Origin: Aphis gossypii
Taxonomy: Eukaryota; Arthropoda; Insecta; Hemiptera; Aphididae
Assembly (NCBI RefSeq): GCF_020184175.1
Contig: NC_065530.1
Span: 620,001 to 684,000, forward strand
Length of the DNA: 64,000 nucleotides
Direction: 5' to 3'
Under the pieces are notes generated by a model. The model had not been told where the DNA came from, did no database searches, and worked only from the letters and a program-made list of their open reading frames with translations. Shown here piece by piece: positions 12,061 to 25,600 of this stretch (position 1 is its first letter; every line of letters begins with the position of its first letter). Both the position numbers and the translations under genes were made by a program.

Positions 12061-13560
12061 TTTTGTTGCAGTTTTCAACTTCATGCCTATGCGAGTTAGG
12101 ATTTTCAGGCTAACAAAACTTAAACTAAGAAAAGAGAAAAATCCCAAGACTAGAAGAAAAAATGAGAGTAGTACTGTCGTATATTCGTACTTTTATCAGT
12201 TAAATTATAAAAAACAAACAAAGCCAAATATTTAATTACATATTTAATTATATAATATAATAATATATCAACAATAAGATAATTTCTATAATACACATAG
12301 TAAATATACCTACAGTAAATATCAAGTGTTTCTTCAAAATACATAGTTAAAAAAAATGCACAGTGAGCATAAAAATATTGAAAGCCACTAATCTATATAA
12401 CGGTAAATACCATATTACAAAATCTGAATAGATTTTATGTCTATTGTAGTTAATCATGATCGATTCTAAATACAAAATGTTATAATATGATGATATTTTA
12501 TATACATTAAATTACACAATTAAATCTATTATTAATTATTATAATTTATAATACATAGCTAGGTTACTATAGCAGCCTATGATTGTATCCAACACTGTTA
12601 ATCATTTTATTATTTTATTAGATAACCTATTTAAGTATTTGAATATATCGATTTTTAATTGAGCAATATACACAATAATGATAACATAATATTTTTATTA
12701 GTTTTACATTTTACAGTTTTATTGATTCATAATTTACTTGTATAAAAGAAAACCCAGAGCTTAAAACCTGTGATTTTCATTGTGGTCTGTTTATAAATCA
12801 ATAAATCAAAATGACGAACTAGTTAATTCGTTAAAATATTAAAAAATCAATTTAATTTTCTTTCATAAGCTACAAAAATAAGGAGCTGTTTTTCAATGAA
12901 TAAAAGATAATATTTGTATTATATTGTTTTAAGTAATTTTTTTTTTTTTTTAACTTTTTATGATTGAAAATACTAAGTTCAACAAAATTATTTTCAATTA
13001 TTATAAATAAATGATAAAATAATAAATATTACACTTAATCATGAGGTTAAATACAACAACAAAAAATGTTCTTAACAAATATTGATCACTTTCACTAAAA
13101 AAATATTCTGTGCAGGTAGTAGTTTTTCAGTGAACATTTTGGAAAATGTTGATGTAAAAATATATTTCAGTTGTTATTTAGCTTTGCCCCCCCCTCCCCT
13201 ATTTTTACCCAAATGTTGGACAATTGTAACCAAACGGTAATAATTGTGCTTATAACAATAATAACAAATAAGTACATGTAATATTGTTTCTTAAATACAG
13301 AGTGTGTGTAACACGAAGTTCGCATAAAATACTTGAACTCTTGAGTTAATAATTTTCCACGGGCCGATAAGCAATCGAACCGGAAACGACTAGGTATGGG
13401 AAAGCTCTTTGACCAGGTTAGGTTAGGTTTACTAGCTTAACAATTATAAAATAGGTATATTCTATCGTACACTACAATTATGGAAAGTAAATTAAATAAA
13501 TCGCGTTCGTCACGGCGGTGATTATTCGCGTTAAAATCGCAATCGTCGCCTATCATCGTA
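12061..13560. other. Upstream region of the Osiris gene
   Basis: No coding exon was recognised. A short interstitial TTAGG-type run (AGGTTAGGTTAGGTTT) lies near 13416-13431. The last 200 bp, rich in CG and TCG words near 13500-13560, probably include the Osiris promoter. TTAAATAC near 13571 is a weak TATA candidate. Confidence 0.4.
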
Positions 13561-13611
13561 TGCATACTACTTAAATACGACCGGTTGAGACACAGTGACT
13601 GTACACGAAAG

Positions 13612-16600
13612 ATGAATCAGTTACAAGCAACTACTATGCTGCTAGTGGTATCGGTGGTGACAGTGGCGGCAAAAGTAGTAACAGCCACTGGACAACTTGA
13701 ACAGATGTCAACTCAACGATCAGATTGGTTTCAGGGTTGTAATGCAACTGAGTGGCCAAAGTGTATGGCTCAAAGTATAGCCAGGACGTTTAGGATGCTG
13801 GAACAGTCGGACACGTTGCAAATAGCCAACGGCGTGCGTCTGGTCAAGACCACCCCCACAACGATCGACAGATCGACCAAGTAAGTAAATTAATCATATT
13901 AAATACAATGTAAAATTATAGAATCTACCTACACTCGATAATTTATCATAATAACAACAGGTTTAATTATGCAATTAAATAATTAATTACACAAGTCTAT
14001 TATAATATGCTACCTCAGTACCACAGGCCCAACTCCCAAGTCACAATGGCACTAAAATAGTTCAAATATGCTATAACTAACAACTTAACAATCAATACAA
14101 CAATTTTCATTGCCATAACAAAGAAAAAGATCTTTTTTTTTGGTAATAAAAACACTTCGATACCTATATAAAAGCTCTAATCAGGTAACTTCTACAGATT
14201 AGAACACAAATTGTTTTATAGATAATTATGTCGTATTTATTTTATATTTAAGTCGTTTTTGATAAAATTGGAAACAGGTTAGAATTCTCAACAAATTACT
14301 ATTTTTAGTTAAACTAAATCAATACTGCATAATAACATCATATTTCTAAATATAGCTAAGTACGCATTCTAAATCTGACACTGACGGAATAATAAATTCA
14401 CTATTTCATTACTTATAATAGTTGTTACCAAATGCATAGTAAATAATAGCATACCTACGTCACGTGCAAATATTTTATTTGCATTTGAATTTTAAATTTT
14501 TATTCTATAAAAAAAATGTATATAAAATGTATTTATACTTTTAATTCATTTAAATATTTTAAATGTAGATACTCTAAAATAACTATAAAATAATAATTAA
14601 AAATTTTGAAATTTTGTTTTTAATGATTTAAAAGAGCAAAGAATCTATAATAAAATTAGGTCTGTAATACATAATATTAAAATAGTGTAAAATTTACATA
14701 TTTTATTTCCCTATATATACCCACCATGCTATAAGTAAAAATGGCATCACCAAAAATTTCAGAATTGTTGAAATCGCATAACAATTTTAATTGTTTTGCA
14801 TGTAATCAAAATAATATTATTTACGTTATCAATGTAAATAAACTCTCCGTTTTTATTTGTTAAAATTACTAAACTAAAAATTTCTTCAATTTCTTCGTTA
14901 AGTAATTAAGGAACTGAATGTAGTATTTTTTGACGTTCGTGGTATATAGATTTGCTAATATTATGGATATCAGAATGCTTAGCAGTTATGTTTAGCTTTA
15001 TCACGTGGAAAGCTCTGTACGTATTATTTTATTCGGTCGTTAAATTAAATCTTTGCATGCTCATCTTTTTTTATACCTTTCTTGAATGTCCAGTAGGCTT
15101 AAACTTTCTTCAGTTTCCGGATATTTGTTTTTGTTTTTGTTTAATTTTTTTTTTTTTTTTTAATGTCGATAAAATTTTTAATTTATTTTAAGTAAAAATA
15201 CTTAAAAATATAACCTAACCTAAGTTCCTCATGAGTTTGTCTTACAGTGACTCAAAAATTATAAAAATACATTTTTTTTTCAACCTGAAGGTTGGTTTAC
15301 AACTCCAATTCTCCATTCTAACTTAATACTCGCCTTTTCTTTAAGTTCTTTAAAGGTTTTGACTTTTACATCGCATTTAATTTGTCCTATATAAGAGTTC
15401 TTGGGACGTCTTGCAGTTTTCTTTCCTTCTATATCGTACCCTCTAATATTATATTATTATGTAATTCTTCTGGATGTCTCAGGGCATGTCCAACCATTTT
15501 CCATCGTTTTCCTCTAATCGCATCTATGAGTGTGCGTTTTTCTTTCACTGTTCTAAGTACTTCTTCATTCGTTTTCCGCTCTATTCAGCTTATCCTTTCC
15601 ATTCGCCTCCAACACCACATATCAAACGCTTCTAGTTTTTTCCTTTCGGTATCATTTATTACCCAAGTTTCATATCCATATTTTGCAACACTCCATACAT
15701 ATGTTCTTATAAGTTTCTGCTTGTTAATGAGATGTATCTTTTTTGAAGTCAGCTACTTATGTTTTTTACTTAAAACAATTTTTGCTAATACTATGCGTTG
15801 TTTTATCTCGTGGACACTTTTGCCATCAGATGTGATTTTGCTCCCTAGATATAACATTTTTTCTACTTGTTAGCTAGGTCAGCTTTTACTTTTGGGTCTC
15901 TGGCATAGACTAAGATCTTCGTTTTTATACTATTTATTTTCATTTCTGATGTTCTAAGCATTTCATCCATTTCTTCTATTGCACGCTGTAAGTCACCTTC
16001 ACTCTCTGATATTACCGCAATGTCATCGGCAAATCGTATAATTGAAACGATTTCTCCACCAATTTTTATTCCAACATTTAGTCTTGTTACCTTTTCTTTC
16101 ACTATATTTATAACTTTTTCGATATAATAGTTAAAAAGTGGTGGTGATAACGTACACCCTTGTTCGATTCCTTTATTTATTAGAGCGTTAGTTGTAATTT
16201 CTCCTTTTTTAATGCAAGCTGTCTGATTCTTGTACAGACTGTGGATAATTCTTAGGTTTTGTTGCTCAACACCTCTTTCTCGTAGTGTGAGTAGCATTTT
16301 GTTCTAATTTACTTTATCGAAGGCCTTCTCCAAGTTTACGAAGGCCAAGTATGTAACTTTATTTCTATCGATCTGTTTTTCAATTAGCACTCACAGTACT
16401 AAAATTGCCTACGTGTGCCTTTTTTCTTCTAAATCCATATTGGTCGTTTTTTAAGTACTACTCCACTTTTCTTTCTATTCTTCGATTTATTATTTTTGTT
16501 AAAATTTTTGAGACGTGTGTCAGTAAGCTTAGTGTTCTAATCTGTTCACAGAAATTCGCTCCTGCACTTTTCTTTGGTATAGCTACAATTATGCTTTTAC

Positions 16601-19600
16601 AGTAATCATCTGGCATATCTCTTTTCTCATGTATATCCTGAATTAGGTTAGGTTAGGTTAAGCTTTTCTACATATGTAATACCAATACAAATACAAATAA
16701 TACAAATAAATATAATATAATCGTCTTAATACAAGTATTTATTATTTATAACAAATTATTAATATTCAAATTGATTAACAATATTTCACTGTTAAGTAAT
16801 TATTTTCCTTATTAATTAAGGAAAATATTCATTGTTCATGGTCCATACAAGACTTTCTTTAAATGATATTTATAATTTCAAGATAATAAAAATTAACGAT
16901 TTAGAATTTAGATCATTTAAACTTATATTTTTAAATCATAAAAAAAAACAATAAATTCATAATTCATAAAAAAATATTATTATTATTATTATTTATTTAT
17001 TTAAATATTAAATGTACCCCTTTAGCTGCCAACTACACACTAAAATTGTATAGGTATTAAATAATTTTGCACCACGGGAGGGTTAGGCGATCACGGCAGC
17101 CATGGCGATGGCTATATATGCCTCTATTGTTGTATTGATGTTAATATTGAATTTTGTAATGTAATTTAAATTTTTTCGTTCAATAAACGATGTCGCATGG
17201 GGTAAGTATTGTGAAAACGGTTCACCCCCATGTGGTGATACTATAATAAAATAATATATCAAAGCGAAGACTCTAACATAAATAACTTAATATATAATAT
17301 ATAATTATTGCGATAGATAAATGTAAAATGACTATGCATAATAGAAAGAGTATTAAATAAATGTAAAAGGTAGGTACGTATAAGATATTTAATAATAAAA
17401 AAAACATCGATATGACTGTATTATATTTTATATACCTGTTTTTACACATATGCTTCAACTAATACTGAAAATGGTGCTATTTTAGTTTTAATTTATTTAT
17501 TATTTAGTGTAAAATAAGAATTGACTATACAGCTATATCCGAAATCATATTATAATAAATAATAATTATATTAATTAAAATAGCATTAAATTAAATTAAA
17601 TATAATGAAAACTGATAGTAGGTAGGTGCGAGAATATGATTTATTGTAACTACAAAAAGTTTAAGTGTAGATTGTTAGTTAAAAAGGACGATTAAGAAAT
17701 ATTTTCTCAAAATTAAAATGTTCGATGAAGAAACGGAAAATACCATAGATTTAATATTAGTGTTATTAGAGCACAATGAGAAGAATAATTGTAAAAAGAT
17801 TCGAGTACAATTATTTTTTTGAATTTGCACATCAAGATAATTTTTTAAGTAGTTTCCAAGAACATAAGCGTCAAATGTTTCAATTTTCGATCTTATAATT
17901 AAGATAGGCACCTATAAATTATAATTATTATCAATTTTTAAATCAGTTGATTTTATGATTGGACAAAAATATATTGGCTGATAGTTCCAATTTAATCGTA
18001 GTTTATAGTTTAAAAAACTTCTTAATTTTTTTTTTTTTTTAATGAAAGATTATTTCACGAGGAAGGTTTCTATCGTAATAGCATTTATCTAAGTTAATAA
18101 ACAATTGAGTTATCTATTAATAAATTAAAATAAAACGTCTACATTAGCTAGCTATAGCTTGACTTTTTTGTTCGTCAAATTATGTATTTTATATCGACAT
18201 GCAGATATGAAGTGTTTTTAGAAGTGTATCGATACAAATGATCACGGACATAGCGAGTACACTAACTGTACATGTATACCGAATATTTGTATAAATTAAT
18301 AGCATTTTAAATATTTACCTGTTACGCGCCATCGTCTACAGACGCCAATTTAGTGTGGGAGGTGAATGTGTCAACACATAAGTAAGATTGTTATACCACC
18401 TTTAACCATGAGACGGCAAATCATTGTATCTAATCTACCGCAGTAAAAAAAATTTATATTACTTTGAAGGTTAAGGGTTAGAAATTATAAGCTTACGTAC
18501 ACATCTCACTAAGTCCGCAATCCACCGCAGGCGGATTGCTTACCTAATAACATACAGCTCACATAATCATAAGAGAGTCTCACGGGCAATACCAAGCGGA
18601 ATAACTACAATATAACTTGACTAACTCACTAATTGATAAACATAGAGCTTGAACAATGATAGATCGAGACTTTGCAATTTATACTGTACATTTGTACCAC
18701 AAATTAAGTGTGCAGTAAGAAAGCATTTTAAAGTGGTGATTGCATAAGTTTTTTGAAATTCAAAATGGTCAATGAATGTGTTTAAGATTTGAACACCGAG
18801 TTAAACCGAATATTAAATAACAAATTAAACAAAGTTTTAATCATATTATAGAATTGGCATTTTTAACCGGCAACGAAGTGCACGGGGTAGTTAGTTATAT
18901 AATATATAAAAACAAAATCACACATTCCAATAGATAACTTAATAAAAAATATGTTATATTGATTCTCAATTTTGCTTTATTTAAAAGAACCCTTCTTATT
19001 ATATAAACTTAATTCAATTCACCTGCCTTGTTGGCCGTCGTTCGTATTCTATATAAAATATAAGTTAAAGTAACTTATTCTGAAATCAAAATACGATAAA
19101 ACTTACTCTTGCAATCTTACAACTATATACAATTACTGTTATTGTGTATCTGAAAAGAGTATTACAAATATTTTGATATAGTTACAATTACCGAACTAAG
19201 AAGAAACTATTTTATAGACTTCAGCGGTTCTATAAAATTAATGATAAGCTTCACTTATACTCTGAAGACTGAATATTGTGTTGATTAGCTAATAGCTATT
19301 ATAGCAATCGTTAAATCATGTAATTTATATATTTTACAAGTTTTATTATAGGTACATAGTTAGTATACTGTCTATATGCTGTTTGATAATCTTAATTTAT
19401 GGGTATTGAAATAAACAATTATTTATCAAATAGTCAATTGTCAAGTCATACATGTTCTTTTAAGTTTTAAGACATACTAACATCTGACAAAAAAAAATAC
19501 TTTTTTCAAGTACATAAAATACATAAACAAGGTGATTTTTTTTAAAGCTAAACACTCATGCATTGTCTCAAAAAATATTTGAATTTATAACTTTTTTGAA

Positions 19601-22600
19601 TTTAACATTAATGAATTACATATATGTAGTATAGGTACTGCACGAGCGGTGGTGTAGACAGGAATTTTCACTGAGAGGGGAGGGAATATATACTTAAAAA
19701 AAACTAATTAATTTTTGTAAAAAAAAATTATTTTATTTTTTCTATTATTGGTATAATGTATAAAGTGTATATAAAAAAAAAAGGTCATGATTTAAAGGGG
19801 ATTCATGATCTTTTTATAGAGAATTTACATTTTTGAGTAATTTAGTTTATTTCAATTGTCAATAAAAAAATTTAACTAAGAGTAAATCCATAAATATTTT
19901 TTATTTTATTTTTTTGAAGTTCGAATTTACAAATTTACTTTAAAACTATAAAAATTGCCAAAATTTTAAATTTAAATATAAGATTTTAAAATGTAATACG
20001 AGCTCATTTATTATAGTTTTAAGTATTTATGATACTGTATATTCACCATAACTATTTATCCTAAAATGATTTTTATTACTTTGTTATAATTTAAAACAAA
20101 TAACCCTGCGCAAATATTTGAATTTTTCACCACATATATATTCTATATAATACCTATAGGTACACGATAAAATTTAGAAATATGATATTTTTTTTTTAGC
20201 TATTCATAAGAAATTTTCAGGTTAAAAATTATTCAATATGATAATTCCTGAAACTTTTATAGGAAATTCCCACATAATTTTTTCTTTTATTCATATAAAA
20301 ATTTTAAAAATTCAAGGGCAAAATTTTTCGAAAATCACAAAAAATTAGATAATATTTTATAATTAGAGTTCATACAAACTTTTTTTTTCATCTAAGTTTT
20401 AAAAAGTAATACAAATTTCATCATAAGTTGTTTATACATGTAATAAAATAATTAAATAAGGAAAATATTTATTATAGACATTTTAAGTTCAAATTTGGAC
20501 GAAAACCCTTATTTCTCCAATAAATAAAGTTTTTAATTATTTTCTTATAATTTAAGATCATTATACGCGAGAACTTAATATTTTTACATGTGTATATTAC
20601 TATATTATATTATCATGAATTTTTCTGTAAGCAATGACATTATTTATACGTCATATCTTTTAAGATATTATCGATCTATAATTTATGCTATAAATCTATT
20701 TTTACTATTGTACGGTATTTAAAAAAAGACGTTATTACATTTTAAATTATATAAGTCGATATTTCATTTATTTTATTATATAATAAGCGTAGTAACAAAA
20801 ATAAGTAATGAAGTAAATGTGTTAAAACGATATAACAGTGATAACAATAAGATAAAGAGCCTAGGTACGAATTTTTCATCTCATTAAGTAAGTATACGAA
20901 ATCTTATAATAGTTTCACGGATCATTATAATATTAAAGTGAGCAGAAAGTTGTTGGTCGAAAAGTTAAACTGACTTGTCGATATAACATGTAAAAAATTC
21001 CCTACAATCGAGCGTTACTAAGAATACGGTGCTGAGTCTTTTTAAAAAACCAGAAATGTCTATTTGCCCATATTTTATTAATCCTGAAATAAAACAATGT
21101 TATCATCGCATTTCAATGTACCTAATACATTTATTACAGTGACCCACTCGATACCTACTATATAGCAGAACGGTACTTACCTGCCACCTTTTTTATTTAT
21201 TTGCATGAATACAAACTATACTAATAACTTTTGAATTATTAGTTAATTTGTAACGTAAAAGTATTAAATATTTAAATGAGCGGAGTGGAGTGTCACTGAG
21301 ATATTCCAAAATATGTTGATCTACTATCCAATTAATGATTCATCTAAACTTTAAATTATTATAACTAATTAACCAATTTCTCAAAATGTAAATATTTTTT
21401 TAAAAAAAATAGTGTTTACCTTTAAAATAACAACATGATTACCTATCATATTATATTGAATGATACTCGTATTGTGAATAGTCCAAATAGTATGAGAGCA
21501 TAATGAATATTTTTAACGTTAAATATTAAAATTGTATTCATATTTTTTATATAATATGACGTATAATAAATAAATTATTTTCTTACCATCAAAGAATATA
21601 ATATGCTTATTTTCAATAACAAAATATTTTATACATTCGACATTCTTATTGATGTTTTAAGGTCGAAACAATTTATTTATCTAATAAATAATTTATCTAA
21701 AACAAATAAAAATAGAAGTTGGTAACAATAGTAATTGTAACCATTATTATAGTTAGGTTGTAGTTTAGAATGACCGTATAAAACATTAAATAGTTCAAAA
21801 TATATATTTCATGTTTAAACTAAAAAATCATATACTAAAGACAGATGCACACAGAAATAAATTTACTATTTTTAATAATAACATGTACCTAAATAAGAAA
21901 TAGTTTTAATGTTCAATTATTTGTATATAATTATTTGTTATTATTTAAAGTTAAATTATATTATTGCTATTATTGATAGATCGACAAATTACAGGAAATA
22001 TTTAAATTTTATATTTTGTTATTCATCTTACACATCATGATAATTAATAATATTGTGATATACGTTTTTAATTATAATTACATTGTAGTTTAATTTTCTT
22101 ACAGCGTCTATATTAGTTATGATTAAAATTATTAAGGTACTTACACAATTATGTATCCTATGTTCTTGTAGTTCTGATACAATTAATTCAAAGTAAAATA
22201 ATTGTTGATATTAATATTTGAGAATGTACACTTTAATATTTTTATTTTATAAATATTAAATGACAGTGGCATATTTAGAATTTCTTTGACAGCGAAAATA
22301 TAACTAAAATTGTCGATTCCAAACGTTCTGCCATATTATTAATTATTACCTACTGATAAACCGAAAAAACTTAACTAAATACATACAAATATAAAAATTA
22401 AGCAAAAAATAAAAGGATTGAGGAGTGAGATAAATGATATTCCCATCAATGGCAGAAGATCAAAAAAAAGTTATAATATTTAAAAGTATGAGTAATTTAA
22501 CAACATGACATTAAAAATAACTATAATAAGAAAATGGCTTAATAAAACACTATATTGGAGTATTGAGTTTTATACGACTGACGGTTTACTTATTTGCATC

Positions 22601-25600
22601 ATATTATTATATCTACGCTATTTAATAATAATATCAATGTGTATTTAATGATTTTAACGTACCGATGACTTTTAAACCTAGTATTTATATTAAAACTCCG
22701 TTTTACATAAAACACAGCTGTACCTTCAACAATCGATTTATTACTTTAAAGTTTAAAGGGCTACTGAATAGTGAATACTAATAATAATTCAATTTAAATT
22801 TAATATAATGGCTTATAAGTAGCAGAATTATAGCTTCGTAGTATGAAATCCTATTATCGTTAGTTCGTCATAAAATGTCATTAACCATAATGTTTATTAA
22901 ATAGCTGGTATACCTACCTTGAAAATTGTATTGTTATTCAGAATCAATACACTACAAAGAAACCTTTACCGAATTTATACAAAACTGTATACTTACGCAA
23001 AATTATAGAATAGTATTCTTTGATATTAAAACTTATTTAACCCTAATCTTCCATAATTATTCCAAGTTGAAGCTTCATTTTTAAAATTTTATTTATCATT
23101 TAGATATATAGTTCTTATAGTTTAAATATAAATAATGCTATTATTATGCTGTTATTATTTCTGAATTCATTCCGTTATAATATTTGATGATAATAATCAA
23201 ATAAATAAATATTCATACTCACATAGATTTATAGGATTTATTAATTAACTTCTTGCAGATTCACAAGAAAATATAATATGCATAAAATGTACATTATACA
23301 GTATACATACCTACTAATTTATCATTTTATAATATGTACGTAGGTATGAAAATTATACTTTCGACATAATCAACAGAATGGTTTCATTCATCAATAGTCA
23401 TTCATTGCAAATTGATCTATGGACACCTGATAATAATGCCATCACCGAAGGTATGCAGTAATATTTTTATTAATATTAATAATATACATTATAATATAAT
23501 ATAATCTCATTTCTCATTCATGGTTACATATATATTATGTATTCAAATAAATAAAAATAGCCCAATTAACAATAAAATGACTATAGGTATATGAGTATAT
23601 TATAATCTTCGCTTACGTATTTGTGCAACTGTGTATAAAATAAAAAATATAAATAAAATGCATGCGAGTATGAGTACATATTTATTGAAAATTAACTTAC
23701 TTTTTAGTATTTTGTACTTTGTAGTTTGTGTCTATGTACACTGTACAGTCACATAAAAGCAGGGCGAAGGTATACAGTCAATAACGTACTTTGTATAATA
23801 CACCCAGGCTTAAAAAAAAATAAATACCATTATTATACATAATTATAATGAATGATACCATACCATATTATAGAAATTAAATTATTTTATTTTCTTTGAA
23901 TGATTTTTATAAATGGAAAACGAAAGCCCTTACTGGTCTTCTTAAATATTAGTTATTAGTTATTACTATAATATGCAGCATTGAAACATCATATTGAAAT
24001 ACTACCTATGATTTTAAAACTTAAAATTACTTAAACAACTGTAACGTGGTCGGGGATGACCCGTTAAATATATGATATTCAGGGAAGAAGTTGGTTTCTT
24101 ATGAATATAAGAATTACTTATTATTACTACTATACTATTACTACTATATTATTACTTATGAATATAAGTTAATCGTAGCTCGGGAGCAAATGGTACTCAG
24201 GATACAAATAAATGTGGATTGATCCAAATACTTATAATTATGTCAAGTTTATTCTTACCTAACTAAAACGTTTACAAGCTGTTGGGCTGACTTGGAGTTC
24301 GTGTGCGCTGGTATTAACGTGGGGAACTGGCTGTCTCTTACATATATGCTTATTTAGCCGTAGCTTTACAATAGTTAAATATGAGACAGCACAGGAGGGG
24401 CATAATGTACATTCATCATAATATATTTTACATGTTTTGGTTTACGATACACATACATATATTCACCTATAAACATATATGTATATATACTATATAATAT
24501 ATAATATGTGTAAGTATATAATATGTACCTACAGTTGCATATTATTATGTTTATAAATAAATATGTAACAATCGTTATACAACCACTTGGATATTTCACC
24601 AAACAACAAAGTGGATTTGATACCGGCCAACTTTTTGGACAAATTATACCTTCTTTTTGTCCGAGTACAATACGATTTGTTACAATAAAGCTAATAAATA
24701 ATAATGCGATAAGGAACCTGTAAATGTGCATATATTTTTAATGAAATCAATTTTAAATCAATCACACTTTTAAAAATTTCTACTTTTATTTTACTCTTAA
24801 ATTTGATTTTAAAATGTGAAAATTGGAGATTTTTTAAAAATTGATTAATGACTGTTATACGGAATTCAAACAAATTTAAATTTTTTTTATTTATTTTTTT
24901 TTATTTAAAATAGAAATGTATATATACAATATACATGTAAATTTATACAAATATTTATACTTATAATAATAAGGTATTATACATAGATAGGTACTATACA
25001 ATGATTGTCTCCGTAAGCTAGGCTTATTGTGGAGACAAGGTTCTTAAAAATATCTCGTACATTTACTAAAATAATTAAATTAACACATTAGAAGTCGATT
25101 GTAGTTGATTTAGTGACTATAAACTTATCATAAACATAAATTTTTAAATATTTTATGAATTACAGAATAAATATAACAACTTGACTGGAATACAGATATA
25201 ATAAAATTATCTATGTTGATAATTAAATTTTTTCATTTACCATTTTCTTATATAATCTAAAGATTTTAAACAAACCAACGTCAATATTTAATTCCATTGC
25301 CATATTAATCCCAGCATTCAAAAGGTTCTTTTTTCTAAATTCCGTTCTACACATAGGAATTAAATACATATTGGTTTATTTCGCTCTTATACAATGGTTA
25401 TGTTTAAATTTAAATTTTTGAGTGGCAAGGAAAAACTTATTCGATAATATATGTCGTGCATATAATTAAGTTAAATTTAATAGATTATATTTTTTATATA
25501 ACAATACAGTGCTCATCTTATAGAGTTTTTTAAAAGATATTTTAATAAGAGAAGTTATAGTGGTTTCAAGTGAATTTATATGTATATTGTAGGTACCACC

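Noticed and set aside
13416..16660. TTAGG-type runs as telomeric sequence
   Set aside because: Only two or three units occur at each site (about 13417 and 16645), deep inside a gene region; short interstitial matches are expected by chance or from old repair events.
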